NCBI GenBank assembly: GCA_030603065.1 | Contig: JAUVYN010000004.1 | Coordinates: forward strand, 1 to 64,000 | Origin: Pseudomonas sp. | GTDB taxonomy: Bacteria > Pseudomonadota > Gammaproteobacteria > Pseudomonadales > Pseudomonadaceae | Length of the DNA stretch: 64,000 nucleotides | Direction of reading: 5' to 3' | In this document: in pieces, positions 1 through 8,977 of the stretch | Numbering within the stretch: position 1 is the first letter of the stretch | Layout: each line of letters begins with the position of its first letter | Notes under the pieces: generated by a model | Told to the model about the DNA's origin: nothing | What the model saw: only the letters and a program-made list of their open reading frames with translations | The model's database searches: none | Translations under genes and position numbers: made by a program

Positions 1-429
1 CCGGCTGCGGCAGAACAAGGCCCGGAAGAGCCGGTTTCGCTGGATGCTGAGCCACTCACGGAAACCGCAGATAGCGAACTGCCGGAGCTTTCTGACGAAG
101 ATCTTGCCGGATTCGAGGCGGAGCTTAGCGCCTCCATCGAGTCGGAAGCTGCTGGAGAGCCGGAGACCGTCGCGGATATCGGGCTGCCCGACGCGCTCGA
201 CCCCTTCGCCGATGACCGGCCAACCAGTGAAGCGATCGGCGACAGCATGGATGACGAGTTCGACTTCCTGTCCGGCACCGATGAGTGCGCTACCAAGCTG
301 GATCTGGCCCGGGCCTATATCGACATGGGTGATGAGGAGGGCGCCCGCGACATTCTCTCCGAAGTGGTCGAGGAAGGTACTGATCAGCAGAAGCAGGATG
401 CCCGCGATATGCTGGCCCAGCTGAGCTGA
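1..429 (+). CDS. fimV: FimV, C-terminal part (peptidoglycan-binding polar hub protein), 5' truncated
   Basis: The frame is open from base 1, so this is the tail of a larger gene. The visible 142 residues are very acidic (rich in Glu, Asp, Ala), as in the cytoplasmic part of FimV. They end in a conserved module, from DEFDFLSG through ATKLDLARAYIDMGD to the last residue, which is the FimV C-terminal TPR-like domain. FimV is an inner-membrane and peptidoglycan-binding protein that organises type IV pilus assembly and cAMP signalling at the pole in Pseudomonas. Its place directly before truA is the standard Pseudomonas arrangement. The LysM and transmembrane parts lie outside the window. Confidence 0.9.
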   Translation, partial: PAAAEQGPEEPVSLDAEPLTETADSELPELSDEDLAGFEAELSASIESEAAGEPETVADIGLPDALDPFADDRPTSEAIGDSMDDEFDFLSGTDECATKLDLARAYIDMGDEEGARDILSEVVEEGTDQQKQDARDMLAQLS

Positions 430-432
430 TCG

Positions 433-1290
433 ATGGACAGTCCGCGCCTGCCAGAGGCCGCCTCCGAGGCGGCCTCTGGCGTTTCACGATATGCAGCGTG
501 CATCGAGTATCGGGGCACCGCGTACCGCGGCTGGCAACGCCAGCAGCCTGGGGTGGCCAGTGTTCAGGAGGAGGTCGAGCGGGCGCTTTCCCGGGTAGCC
601 AATCATGAGGTGATCGTGGCCTGTGCCGGTCGCACCGATGCTGGTGTTCATGCGTCAGGTCAGATCATCCATTTTGATAGCAACGCGCGCCGCACTCCGC
701 ATAACTGGTTTCACGGGGTCAATGCAGCCCTGCCACCAGATATCAGCCTTGCCTGGGTGCGAGGGGTGGATGCCAGCTTCCATGCGCGGTTTTCAGCCCA
801 GGCGCGACGGTATCGTTACGTAATCTACAACGACCCCGTCAGGCCTGCCCATCTCGCCCATGAAGTAACCTGGAATTACCGACCGCTGGACCTCGAACGG
901 ATGCAGCGAGCAGCCCAGGCACTGATCGGTGAACATGACTTTTCCGCTTACCGAGCGGTCGCCTGTCAGGCTAAATCACCGGTCAAACGTGTGCACCACT
1001 TGCGTCTGTCGCGTTTTGGGCAGTTCATCGTGCTGGATATCCGTGCCAATGCCTTCCTGCATCACATGGTACGCAATATCGCAGGGGTTCTGATGCAGAT
1101 CGGCGCCGGAGAGCGACCGGAGAGATGGGCTCAGGAGGTGCTCGAAGGACGCTGTCGGAAGGCCGGAGGACTCACTGCGCCAGCATTCGGCCTGTATCTG
1201 GTGGATGTGACTTACCCGGATCATTTCGATCTGCCCGCGCGCTACATCGGCCCGCATTTTCTATCCGCGCTCAATGGCCTCGACGACTGA
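433..1290 (+). CDS. truA: tRNA pseudouridine(38-40) synthase TruA
   Basis: TruA converts U38-U40 of the tRNA anticodon arm to pseudouridine. The 285-residue protein has the family core: GWQRQ near residue 34 and the catalytic-Asp motif CAGRTDAGVH (Asp69), followed by HHMVRN in the C-terminal half. The ATG at 433 is 3 bases after the fimV stop and gives an Ala/Glu-rich extension of about 18 residues before the conserved SRYAACIEY. No better in-frame ATG exists before the core. The start region encodes a perfect 13-bp hairpin (451-479), so initiation or transcription entering this gene may be affected by structure. The function is secure; the exact start is less so. Confidence 0.95.
   Translation: MDSPRLPEAASEAASGVSRYAACIEYRGTAYRGWQRQQPGVASVQEEVERALSRVANHEVIVACAGRTDAGVHASGQIIHFDSNARRTPHNWFHGVNAALPPDISLAWVRGVDASFHARFSAQARRYRYVIYNDPVRPAHLAHEVTWNYRPLDLERMQRAAQALIGEHDFSAYRAVACQAKSPVKRVHHLRLSRFGQFIVLDIRANAFLHHMVRNIAGVLMQIGAGERPERWAQEVLEGRCRKAGGLTAPAFGLYLVDVTYPDHFDLPARYIGPHFLSALNGLDD
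451..479 (+). terminator. Perfect hairpin between fimV and the body of truA (possible terminator or attenuator)
   Basis: Arms CCAGAGGCCGCCT and AGGCGGCCTCTGG (13 bp, perfect) enclose a 3-base loop. The right arm is followed by CGTTTC, only a weak U-run. It begins 21 bases after the fimV stop but lies inside the truA reading frame, where it encodes repeated Glu-Ala-Ala-Ser. It may end fimV transcription, or fold in the truA leader. Confidence 0.5.
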
Positions 1291-1315
1291 CGCTCACGGC
1301 CCGATCTGCTAGTAT
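1287..1315 (+). promoter_or_regulatory. Putative sigma-70 promoter for the trpF operon
   Basis: CTGACG (1287-1292), a 17-base spacer and TAGTAT (1310-1315) lie in the 61-base gap between truA and trpF. The predicted start of transcription is near 1322, about 30 bases before the trpF ATG. Seen by eye only. Confidence 0.45.
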
Positions 1316-1351
1316 CCAGACTTTTCATCATCGACTGGAATTGCAGCGACC

Positions 1352-1966
1352 ATGACCCGCGTCAAGATCTGTGGCATCACCCGGGAGGAGGACGCCCTCG
1401 CAGCGGCCGAAGCCGGCGCCGATGCCATCGGGCTGGTCTTCTATGCTCCGAGCCCCCGCTACATTTCCCCCGAGCGTGCCCGGCGAATCGTGTGCGCGCT
1501 GCCGCCCTTCGTCAGTTCGGTCGGTTTGTTCGTCGATGCCTCCGCTGCCGAGGTCAGGGCCATACTCGATCAGGTCCCGTTGTCCATGCTGCAATTTCAC
1601 GGTGACGAGCCGGATGACTTCTGCCGGCAGTTTGGCAGACCCTATCTCAAGGCGCTGCGGGTACGTCCCGGAGATAATCTCGACGAGCTGGCTGCTCGCT
1701 GGTCGGGTGCTTCGGGCATTCTGCTGGACAGTTACAAACCTGGAGTGCCGGGCGGTACGGGGGAGACCTTCGACTGGTCGATCATCCCGTCCTCGCGCAC
1801 TTGGCGTCTGGTACTCGCTGGCGGGCTCGAGACGTCGAACGTTCATGCAGCAGTACAACAAGCCGCTCCCTGGGCCGTGGACGTCAGTGGCGGCGTCGAA
1901 CTGAGCAAAGGCATCAAGGATTCGCAGAAAATCAACGCTTTCATTGAAGAGGTCAAGCGTGGCTGA
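1352..1966 (+). CDS. trpF: Phosphoribosylanthranilate isomerase
   Basis: TrpF catalyses the Amadori rearrangement of N-(5'-phosphoribosyl)anthranilate to CdRP in tryptophan synthesis. The 204-residue TIM-barrel has the N-terminal [12 protein letters not shown] (catalytic Cys7), FVDAS in strand 3, [14 protein letters not shown] near residue 125 (catalytic Asp and phosphate-loop region), and LAGGL and VDVSGGVE at the C-terminal phosphate site. It follows truA by 61 bases with a promoter-like sequence between. Its end overlaps trpB by 8 bases, indicating translational coupling. Confidence 0.97.
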   Translation: MTRVKICGITREEDALAAAEAGADAIGLVFYAPSPRYISPERARRIVCALPPFVSSVGLFVDASAAEVRAILDQVPLSMLQFHGDEPDDFCRQFGRPYLKALRVRPGDNLDELAARWSGASGILLDSYKPGVPGGTGETFDWSIIPSSRTWRLVLAGGLETSNVHAAVQQAAPWAVDVSGGVELSKGIKDSQKINAFIEEVKRG

Positions 1967-3176
1967 CAAACAACCGATCGACTACCAGGCATTTCCTGAT
2001 CAGCGCGGGCATTTCGGGCCCTACGGTGGGCGTTTCGTCTCCGAAACGCTGATGGATGCCCTGCAGGAGCTGGAAGAGCTGTATGCCAGGCTTTCTGCCG
2101 ACGCCGCTTTCCAGGCCGAGTTCGACCGTGACCTGGCATTCTATGTCGGCCGCCCCTCGCCATTGTATCTGGCCGAGCGGTTGACCGCTCAAGCCGGTGG
2201 GGCGCAGATTTATCTCAAGCGCGAGGACCTGAACCATACCGGCGCGCACAAGGTGAACAACACCATCGGGCAGGCATTGCTCGCAAAGCACATGGGCAAG
2301 CCGCGAGTAATCGCTGAAACCGGCGCAGGCCAGCACGGCGTCGCTACCGCGACGGTCGCCGCGCGTCTCGGCCTCAAGTGCCAGGTCTACATGGGTGCTG
2401 ATGACGTCAAGCGCCAGTCTCTCAATGTCTATCGCATGAAGCTGCTGGGCGCTGAGGTGATTCCGGTAACCTCCGGTTCGCGTACCCTGAAGGATGCGAT
2501 GAACGAAGCCATGCGCGACTGGGTTACCAACGTCGACGACACTTTCTACATCATCGGCACGGTCGCCGGCCCGCATCCCTATCCCAAGCTGGTACGGGAT
2601 TTTCAGTGCGTGATCGGTCGTGAGGCACGGGCACAGTGTCTGGAACAGACCGGGCGTCTGCCTGATGCACTGGTCGCCTGCGTCGGCGGTGGCTCCAACG
2701 CGATCGGCCTGTTCCACCCCTTCCTGGAAGACCAGGGTGTGGCCATGTACGGCGTCGAAGCGGGCGGCTACGGCATAGAGACCGGTCAGCACGCTGCGCC
2801 GCTAAACGCCGGGCGGCCCGGGGTCCTGCATGGCAATCGTACCTACCTGATGGAAGATGATGCCGGACAGATCATCGAAACCCATTCGGTCTCGGCCGGC
2901 CTGGATTACCCCGGGGTGGGCCCAGAGCATAGTTGGCTCAAGGACATTGGCCGGGTCAACTACGTCGATGCTACCGATGACGAGGCACTTGCTGCGTTTC
3001 GTGAGCTGACCAGGATCGAGGGAATCATGCCGGCGCTGGAATCCGCCCACGCCGTGGCTTATGCGATCAAGCTGGCCAAGACCATGCGACCGGACCAGAC
3101 CATCGTGGTCAACCTGTCCGGTCGCGGTGACAAGGACATCCACACGGTCGCCGGCATCGACGGCATCAGTATCTGA
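1959..3176 (+). CDS. trpB: Tryptophan synthase beta chain
   Basis: TrpB is the PLP enzyme that condenses indole, channelled from TrpA, with serine to give tryptophan. From the GTG at 1959 the protein has 405 residues: [12 protein letters not shown] at the N terminus, [14 protein letters not shown] with PLP-lysine Lys98, and the phosphate-binding glycine loop [11 protein letters not shown] prefer the GTG because AAGAGG lies 6 bases upstream; an in-frame TTG at 1944 has no such support. trpB and trpA lie between trpF and accD here, whereas in P. aeruginosa trpBA is elsewhere with trpI. Confidence 0.96.
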   Translation: MADKQPIDYQAFPDQRGHFGPYGGRFVSETLMDALQELEELYARLSADAAFQAEFDRDLAFYVGRPSPLYLAERLTAQAGGAQIYLKREDLNHTGAHKVNNTIGQALLAKHMGKPRVIAETGAGQHGVATATVAARLGLKCQVYMGADDVKRQSLNVYRMKLLGAEVIPVTSGSRTLKDAMNEAMRDWVTNVDDTFYIIGTVAGPHPYPKLVRDFQCVIGREARAQCLEQTGRLPDALVACVGGGSNAIGLFHPFLEDQGVAMYGVEAGGYGIETGQHAAPLNAGRPGVLHGNRTYLMEDDAGQIIETHSVSAGLDYPGVGPEHSWLKDIGRVNYVDATDDEALAAFRELTRIEGIMPALESAHAVAYAIKLAKTMRPDQTIVVNLSGRGDKDIHTVAGIDGISI

Positions 3177-3188
3177 CAAGGGCACGCC

Positions 3189-3995
3189 ATGAGTCGTATT
3201 CAAAGCTGTTTGGAGGCGCTACGCGCCGATGGCCGCAAGGCCCTTATCCCCTACGTCACGGCGGGCGATCCAGAGCCCGGTATGACGCTGCCGCTAATGC
3301 ATTCCCTGGTCGAAGCGGGTGCGGACATTATCGAGCTAGGGGTTCCGTTTTCCGACCCGATGGCTGATGGCCCGGTAATTCAGCTGGCCATGGAGCGCGC
3401 ACTGGCGCACAAGGTCAGTCTCACGCAGGTGCTTGATATGGTGCGCGCCTTTCGTCGGGACGACGACCGGACCCCCGTGGTCCTCATGGGCTACCTTAAC
3501 CCGGTCGAACGGATGGGCTATGAGCATTTCGCCCGGGAAGCTGCCGCTGCCGGAGTGGATGGGGTGCTGACGGTCGATCTCCCGCCGGAAGAAGCGGACG
3601 AGGTGATCGGGTTCTTCAAGCAGAACGCTCTTGACTGCATATTCCTGCTGTCGCCGACCACCACGCTGGAGCGTGCCCGCTCTATCTGCGAGCGGGCAAG
3701 CGGTTATATTTATTATGTTTCGCTCAAGGGTGTGACCGGTTCCAGTGCTTTGAACGTCACCGAGGTGGCGGCCAAGCTGGACCAGTTGCGAACCGTTACC
3801 GACCTGCCGATCGGCGTCGGTTTCGGAATACGTGACGGCGAGACCGCTGCCGCCGTCGCAGAGGTAGCAGATGGGGTCGTGGTCGGTTCGGTGCTGGTCA
3901 ACAAGATCGCTGAGTACGTCGAGCAGCCTGCCCAGGGTCGCGAGGCCGTTGCCACTATCATTCGCGAAATGCGTAGCGCGATGGACCGCCGATAA
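3189..3995 (+). CDS. trpA: Tryptophan synthase alpha chain
   Basis: TrpA cleaves indole-3-glycerol phosphate to indole and glyceraldehyde-3-phosphate and passes indole to TrpB. The 268-residue TIM-barrel carries the signature [16 protein letters not shown], placing the catalytic acids at Glu49 and Asp60, the same numbers as in the Salmonella enzyme. The C-terminal phosphate site [10 protein letters not shown] and [11 protein letters not shown] are also present. It starts 12 bases after the trpB stop and precedes accD by 37 bases, so it is probably in the same transcript. Confidence 0.97.
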   Translation: MSRIQSCLEALRADGRKALIPYVTAGDPEPGMTLPLMHSLVEAGADIIELGVPFSDPMADGPVIQLAMERALAHKVSLTQVLDMVRAFRRDDDRTPVVLMGYLNPVERMGYEHFAREAAAAGVDGVLTVDLPPEEADEVIGFFKQNALDCIFLLSPTTTLERARSICERASGYIYYVSLKGVTGSSALNVTEVAAKLDQLRTVTDLPIGVGFGIRDGETAAAVAEVADGVVVGSVLVNKIAEYVEQPAQGREAVATIIREMRSAMDRR

Positions 3996-4032
3996 AACCC
4001 ATCGTCGAGCAAACAACTTATAAGGACTGGTG

Positions 4033-4935
4033 ATGAGTAACTGGTTGGTAGACAAGCTGATTCCTTCCATCGTGCGCTCCGAAGCGCAGAAAAGCAGCGT
4101 TCCCGAAGGGCTGTGGCGCAAGTGTCCGTCCTGCGATGCGGTGTTGTACCGGCCGGAGCTCGAGAAGAACCTGGATGTTTGCCCGAAGTGCAATCACCAT
4201 CTGCGTATCAATGCCCGTCGTCGGCTGGATATCTTCCTCGACCAGGGCGACCGCAAAGAGGTAGCAGCCGAACTCGAGCCGGTCGACAAGCTGAAGTTCC
4301 GCGACACCAAGAAGTACAAGGATCGTCTGAGTGCAGCCCAGAAGGAAACCGGCGAAAAGGACGCACTGGTCGTAATGCAGGGCAAGCTCAAGGGCATGCC
4401 GGTGGTCGCCAGCGCCTTCGAGTTCAATTTCATGGGTGGTTCCATGGGTAGCGTGGTAGGTGCACGTTTCGTACGCGGTGCGGAAATTGCGCTACGTGAA
4501 CGCATTCCCTATGTCTGCTTTCCCGCTTCCGGTGGTGCCCGCATGCAGGAGGCGCTCTTCTCGCTGATGCAGATGGCCAAGACCAGCGCAGCGCTTGCCC
4601 GCCTGCGGGAAGAGGGCATTCCATTCATCTCGGTCATGACCGACCCCGTGTACGGCGGTGTCTCCGCAAGTCTCGCAATGCTGGGCGATATCAATATCGC
4701 CGAGCCCAATGCCCTTATCGGCTTTGCCGGCCCGCGGGTCATCGAACAGACCGTCCGTGAGAAGTTGCCACCGGGCTTTCAGCGCAGCGAGTTTCTGCTC
4801 GCCCATGGGGCGCTGGACATGATCGTCACGCGTGGCGAGATGCGCGATCGCATCGCCGGCCTGTTGACCATGCTTACCGGGCAGCCGGCGCCCGAAGCCG
4901 GGACCGACCTCGCCGAGCTGGCTGGCCAGCCCTGA
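4033..4935 (+). CDS. accD: Acetyl-CoA carboxylase carboxyltransferase subunit beta
   Basis: AccD with AccA transfers the carboxyl group from carboxybiotin to acetyl-CoA, forming malonyl-CoA for fatty acid synthesis. The 300-residue protein has the N-terminal four-cysteine zinc ribbon (Cys31, Cys34, Cys50, Cys53) and the crotonase-like core with [13 protein letters not shown] and SGGARMQE. The ATG at 4033 is chosen over the adjacent GTG at 4030 because AAGGA is 6 bases upstream of it. Its stop codon shares one base with the folC start, so the two are coupled. Confidence 0.97.
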   Translation: MSNWLVDKLIPSIVRSEAQKSSVPEGLWRKCPSCDAVLYRPELEKNLDVCPKCNHHLRINARRRLDIFLDQGDRKEVAAELEPVDKLKFRDTKKYKDRLSAAQKETGEKDALVVMQGKLKGMPVVASAFEFNFMGGSMGSVVGARFVRGAEIALRERIPYVCFPASGGARMQEALFSLMQMAKTSAALARLREEGIPFISVMTDPVYGGVSASLAMLGDINIAEPNALIGFAGPRVIEQTVREKLPPGFQRSEFLLAHGALDMIVTRGEMRDRIAGLLTMLTGQPAPEAGTDLAELAGQP

Positions 4936-6227
4936 TGTCCGAACGCAGCCTGGCGGAATGGCTCCAGCGTCTCGAGAGCCGTCATCCGAAAGAAATCGAC
5001 ATGGGCCTGGATCGGGTCCGTCAGGTTGGCGAACGTCTTGGGGTGCTGCAACCGGCGGCTCTGGTGTTCACGGTCACGGGTACCAACGGCAAGGGCTCGA
5101 CCTGCGCCGGTATAGACGCGCTGCTGCGGCAGGCGGGAATGCGAAGCGGTTGTTACACCTCTCCACACCTGGTGCGTTACAACGAGCGTGTGGTCATCGA
5201 AGGGCGTGCCGTCGATGACCAGAGTCTGTGCAACGCATTCACCGCAGTCGAGGCTGCGCAGGGCGAGACGTCGCTCACCTATTTCGAGATTGGCACCTTG
5301 GCCGCGCTCTGGCTTTTCCGCGAGGCCGGGCTCGATGCGGTCGTCCTTGAAGTTGGTCTCGGTGGGCGGCTCGACGCGGTCAATATCGTCGACCCGCACG
5401 TAGCGGTAATCAGCAGCATCGGCCTGGATCACCGGGAGTATCTCGGTGATACACGCGATTCGGTAGGCTTCGAGAAGGCCGGCATATTGCGTTCCGGTCG
5501 GCCGGCGGTGACAGGCGAGCGGGACCTGCCAGAGGGCTTCAGCAACCAGGCCGCCCGGCTCGGAGTTTCGCCATTGCAGGCCGGGCGCGACTTCGTCTGG
5601 GAGAGCACCGCCGATGACTGTTGGGCAATACAGGGTCTGCTGCCGGGGGGCGGCAGCAGACGCGTGAATCGCCTCCCGGCGGTTCGCCTGCCGCGGGATA
5701 ACCTTGCCCTGGCGCTACAGGCTTTCTGGCTGGCGGGGCTGGATCTTTCCGATACGCTGATTGCCCAGGCCATGCGCGAAGCCTATGTGGCGGGCAGGCT
5801 GGATCGGCGCACCATCAGCTGGCGCGGCCAGCCGCGCCGGTTGTGCCTGGACGTCGGTCACAACCCCCATGCCGCGGCGTTCCTGGCTACGGATCTTGCG
5901 CGCCACGACGTTGCGCGGCAGGCGGTTTTCGGTCTCCTGGCCGACAAGGATCTGCCCGGAGTCGTCGCCGAGCTTTCGGGTCGCTTCGAGGCCTGGGCCA
6001 CGGTCCCGCTGAATACGCCTCGCGCACGGTCGGCTGAGGAGATCAGCGCTCATCTCATCGCTGCAGGGGAGCGAGCCGAAAGCTTTGCTTCGGTCGCGGC
6101 AGCGCTCGAAGACTTGCTGGACAATACACCCGCCAGTACGGAAATCGTCGTTTTCGGGTCGTTTTTCTTGGTCGCCGAGGCCATACTCTGGCTTTCTTCG
6201 CAGGTTCAGGAGCTGATTGATGGATGA
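4935..6227 (+). CDS. folC: Bifunctional folylpolyglutamate synthase / dihydrofolate synthase
   Basis: FolC adds glutamate to dihydropteroate and extends the polyglutamate tail of folates. The 430-residue protein has the ATP loop VTGTNGKGST near residues 47-56, the Mur-ligase-like signature LEVGLGGRLDAVN, SSIGLDHREYLG and a C-terminal Rossmann-like domain with DVGHNPHA. The order accD-folC-dedD-cvpA-purF is conserved in gammaproteobacteria. It overlaps accD by 1 base and the next gene by 8 bases. Confidence 0.95.
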   Translation: MSERSLAEWLQRLESRHPKEIDMGLDRVRQVGERLGVLQPAALVFTVTGTNGKGSTCAGIDALLRQAGMRSGCYTSPHLVRYNERVVIEGRAVDDQSLCNAFTAVEAAQGETSLTYFEIGTLAALWLFREAGLDAVVLEVGLGGRLDAVNIVDPHVAVISSIGLDHREYLGDTRDSVGFEKAGILRSGRPAVTGERDLPEGFSNQAARLGVSPLQAGRDFVWESTADDCWAIQGLLPGGGSRRVNRLPAVRLPRDNLALALQAFWLAGLDLSDTLIAQAMREAYVAGRLDRRTISWRGQPRRLCLDVGHNPHAAAFLATDLARHDVARQAVFGLLADKDLPGVVAELSGRFEAWATVPLNTPRARSAEEISAHLIAAGERAESFASVAAALEDLLDNTPASTEIVVFGSFFLVAEAILWLSSQVQELIDG

Positions 6228-6852
6228 TGGTCTCAAACAGCGCATCATAGGTGCGGTCGTTCTGGTGATTGCCGCGGTAGTTTTCCTGCCCATGCTGCTG
6301 ACAGGGCAGGATGAAACCAGTCGGGTAGAAGTGGAAGCCCCCGAGCCGCCCGCCATGGACGAACGCGAAATTGCACTTGCTGCTCCTGTGGAGCTTCCCG
6401 AGCCAGAACCGGTCCCGGATATTCCACCTGCTCCGGTTCCACAGCCTGGAGCGCCTGTTCCGCCCCCCGGGCCAGCCATTGGCGCACCGGCAGCTCCGGC
6501 CCCGCCGGTAGTCACGGCACCGCCGCCGCCAGCGCCTGCAGCGGCGCCCGCTCCTGCGCCGGCGCCCGCTCCTGCGCCCGCTCCAGCCCCCGCAACCTCG
6601 GGTAACTGGGTCGTCCAGTTGGGTAGCTTTTCGAGCGCGGAGAACGCTGAAGGTCTTCGCCAGACCCTTCGTGCGCAGGGCTACAACGCCTACACCCTTT
6701 CCGCACGCGTCGATGGCCGTGATATCACTCGAGTGTTCGTGGGGCCGGTCGTCGAACGTGCCGAGGCCAACCGACTGCGTGACGAGCTTGCCAGACGCCA
6801 GGGCAGCAACGGCCTGGTGGTTGCCTACGACGCCACCACTCGTCCGCGATAA
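6220..6852 (+). CDS. dedD: SPOR-domain cell-division protein (DedD-like)
   Basis: A 210-residue bitopic inner-membrane protein. It has a short cytoplasmic start, one transmembrane segment (residues about 9-28), a long periplasmic linker of nearly pure Pro/Ala repeats, and a C-terminal SPOR domain from about residue 132 (GNWVVQLGSFSSAENAEGLRQ onwards). SPOR domains bind denuded septal glycan, so the protein is expected at the division site. The ATG at 6220 has CAGGAG 7 bases upstream; a TTG at 6217 is less likely. The symbol rests on domain layout and position between folC and cvpA. The GC-rich linker is prone to repeat-length change. Confidence 0.85.
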   Translation: MDDGLKQRIIGAVVLVIAAVVFLPMLLTGQDETSRVEVEAPEPPAMDEREIALAAPVELPEPEPVPDIPPAPVPQPGAPVPPPGPAIGAPAAPAPPVVTAPPPPAPAAAPAPAPAPAPAPAPAPATSGNWVVQLGSFSSAENAEGLRQTLRAQGYNAYTLSARVDGRDITRVFVGPVVERAEANRLRDELARRQGSNGLVVAYDATTRPR

Positions 6853-6858
6853 ATGCAG

Positions 6859-6888
6859 TTCCGATGGGTGGTTGGCGTCTGGTAGAAT
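6859..6888 (+). promoter_or_regulatory. Putative extended -10 promoter before cvpA-purF
   Basis: TAGAAT at 6883-6888 is preceded by TGG, giving the extended -10 pattern TGnTAGAAT. TTCCGA (6859-6864) lies 18 bases upstream as a weak -35. It would start transcription about 25 bases before the cvpA GTG. Confidence 0.45.
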
Positions 6889-6918
6889 GACGCACTTTTC
6901 GCGAGTGGGTGTTCAGCC

Positions 6919-7398
6919 GTGACCTTAGCCTGGGTTGATTGGGTTATTATTGCCGTCATCGTCATTTCGGCCTTGATCAGCCTGACCCGGGGCTTCGTCA
7001 AAGAAGCGCTGTCTCTTCTTACCTGGGTGATTGCCGGATTCGTCGCCTGGATGTTCGGTGGCGCCTTCGCCGATCTGCTGACCGGCTATATCGAAACGCC
7101 TTCGGTCCGGGTCATGGTTGCCTGTGGCATCCTGTTTCTGCTGACACTGATTATGGGCGGTCTGATCAACTATCTGATTGGTCAGCTCGTGCTGGTGACC
7201 GGTCTCAGCGGCACTGACCGATTCCTCGGTATGGTATTCGGCGGCGCGCGTGGTGTGCTGCTGGTGGTCGTGGTGGTAGGGCTGATGAGTCTGGCACCAG
7301 TCGAGGCCGATGACTGGTGGCGCCAGTCCGAACTGATTCCCCATTTTCTGCTCGTGTCGGACTGGTCGAAAAGTCTGATCGTGGGCTTCTTCCAGTAA
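6919..7398 (+). CDS. cvpA: CvpA family inner-membrane protein
   Basis: A 159-residue protein with about four hydrophobic segments, starting with [18 protein letters not shown] and followed by the conserved [11 protein letters not shown]. CvpA was named for colicin V production and is widely linked to envelope and bile or peptide tolerance; its molecular activity is not established. The start is a GTG. It lies directly upstream of purF (53-base gap), the conserved cvpA-purF pair, and probably shares its transcript. Confidence 0.92.
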   Translation: MTLAWVDWVIIAVIVISALISLTRGFVKEALSLLTWVIAGFVAWMFGGAFADLLTGYIETPSVRVMVACGILFLLTLIMGGLINYLIGQLVLVTGLSGTDRFLGMVFGGARGVLLVVVVVGLMSLAPVEADDWWRQSELIPHFLLVSDWSKSLIVGFFQ

Positions 7399-7451
7399 CG
7401 ATCAGCCCACTCCCGGGCAAGCGTTTCCACATCAATCAAGGGTGTTCAAGT

Positions 7452-8957
7452 ATGTGTGGCATTGTTGGCATAGTGGGCAAATCGAACGTCAATCAGGCGC
7501 TCTATGATGCCTTGACCGTCCTGCAGCATCGCGGCCAGGACGCCGCCGGCATTGTGACCTGCGACCGTGGCCGTCTGTATCTGCGCAAGGACAACGGTCT
7601 GGTCCGTGATGTGTTTCACCAGCGCCATATGCAGCGTTTGATCGGCAACATGGGCATCGGTCATGTTCGTTACCCCACGGCTGGTTCCTCGAGCTCCGCC
7701 GAAGCGCAGCCGTTCTACGTCAACTCCCCGTATGGAATCACACTGGCTCACAATGGCAATCTGACCAACGTAGAACAGCTGTCGCGCGAGATCTACGAGT
7801 CCGACCTGCGGCATGTGAACACGACCTCCGATTCCGAGGTTCTGTTGAACGTGTTCGCCCACGAGCTGGCTCGGGGTGGCAAGCTGCAACCGAGCGAAGA
7901 AGACATTTTCAATGCGGTTCGCGCAGTACACGATCGTTGCCGTGGCGGCTATGCCGCCATCGCCATGGTGACCGGGTATGGCATCGTAGGATTCCGTGAT
8001 CCTTACGCAATCCGTCCGATCGTGTTCGGCAAGCGTCAGACCGAAGAAGGCATCGAATACATGATCGCTTCGGAAAGTGTTGCGCTCGACGTGCTTGGCT
8101 TCGAGCTGATCCGTGATCTCGAGCCCGGAGAGGCGGTATACATCACCGAGCGGGGCGAGTTGTTCACCCGCCAGTGCGCGGAGCAGCAAATGTACTCGCC
8201 ATGTATCTTCGAGCACGTCTACCTTGCCCGTCCTGACTCGATGATCGATGGCGTGCTGGTGTACAAGGCCAGACTGCGTATGGGCGAGAAGCTTGCGGAA
8301 AAGATTCTTCGCGAGCGACCGGATCACGGAATTGACGTGGTCATCCCGATTCCGGATACCAGCCGCACCTCTGCGGTGGAGTTAGCCAATCATCTAGGGG
8401 TCAAGTTCCGCGAAGGTTTCGTGAAGAATCGCTATATCGGCCGTACCTTCATCATGCCCGGGCAGGCCGCGCGGAAGAAATCGGTGCGTCAGAAGCTCAA
8501 TGCAATCGAGCTGGAGTTTCGCGGCAAGAACGTGATGCTGGTCGACGATTCCATCGTACGCGGCACCACCTGCAAGCAGATCATTCAGATGGCCCGTGAA
8601 GCGGGTGCCAAGAATGTCTACTTCTGCTCCGCGGCGCCCGCGGTTCGGTACCCCAATGTATACGGGATCGACATGCCCAGCGTTCACGAGCTGATTGCTC
8701 ACGACCGCACTACCGAAGAGGTGGCAGAGCTGATCGGCGCCGACTGGCTTATCTATCAGGACCTTGATGATCTGGTTCACGCCGTGAGCGAAGGCAACCC
8801 TCAGTTGTCGCGTTTCGACTGCTCGGTGTTCAATGGCGAGTACGTAACCGGCGACGTGAACGAGGCTTATCTCGGCAAGATCGAGCAGGCGCGTAATGAT
8901 GCCGCCAAGGTTCGCTCGGAGATCAGCAGCGAAATCATTGACCTGCACAACAACTGA
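7452..8957 (+). CDS. purF: Amidophosphoribosyltransferase
   Basis: PurF makes 5-phosphoribosylamine from PRPP and glutamine, the first committed step of purine synthesis. The ATG at 7452 places the Ntn nucleophile directly after Met (MCGIVGIVG), as in the Enterobacteria-type enzyme without propeptide. The protein has 501 residues. The glutaminase half has the [10 protein letters not shown] motif. The phosphoribosyltransferase half has the PRPP loop [13 protein letters not shown] at about residues 361-373. An in-frame extension to 7317 runs over the end of cvpA and is rejected because Cys must follow Met. Confidence 0.97.
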   Translation: MCGIVGIVGKSNVNQALYDALTVLQHRGQDAAGIVTCDRGRLYLRKDNGLVRDVFHQRHMQRLIGNMGIGHVRYPTAGSSSSAEAQPFYVNSPYGITLAHNGNLTNVEQLSREIYESDLRHVNTTSDSEVLLNVFAHELARGGKLQPSEEDIFNAVRAVHDRCRGGYAAIAMVTGYGIVGFRDPYAIRPIVFGKRQTEEGIEYMIASESVALDVLGFELIRDLEPGEAVYITERGELFTRQCAEQQMYSPCIFEHVYLARPDSMIDGVLVYKARLRMGEKLAEKILRERPDHGIDVVIPIPDTSRTSAVELANHLGVKFREGFVKNRYIGRTFIMPGQAARKKSVRQKLNAIELEFRGKNVMLVDDSIVRGTTCKQIIQMAREAGAKNVYFCSAAPAVRYPNVYGIDMPSVHELIAHDRTTEEVAELIGADWLIYQDLDDLVHAVSEGNPQLSRFDCSVFNGEYVTGDVNEAYLGKIEQARNDAAKVRSEISSEIIDLHNN

Positions 8958-8977
8958 GTGCAGTAGCGGAGACCGAC

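Noticed and set aside
6500..6600. Short tandem repeat resembling a CRISPR or VNTR array
   Set aside because: The repeat is coding for a Pro/Ala linker in frame; there are no spacers or cas genes.
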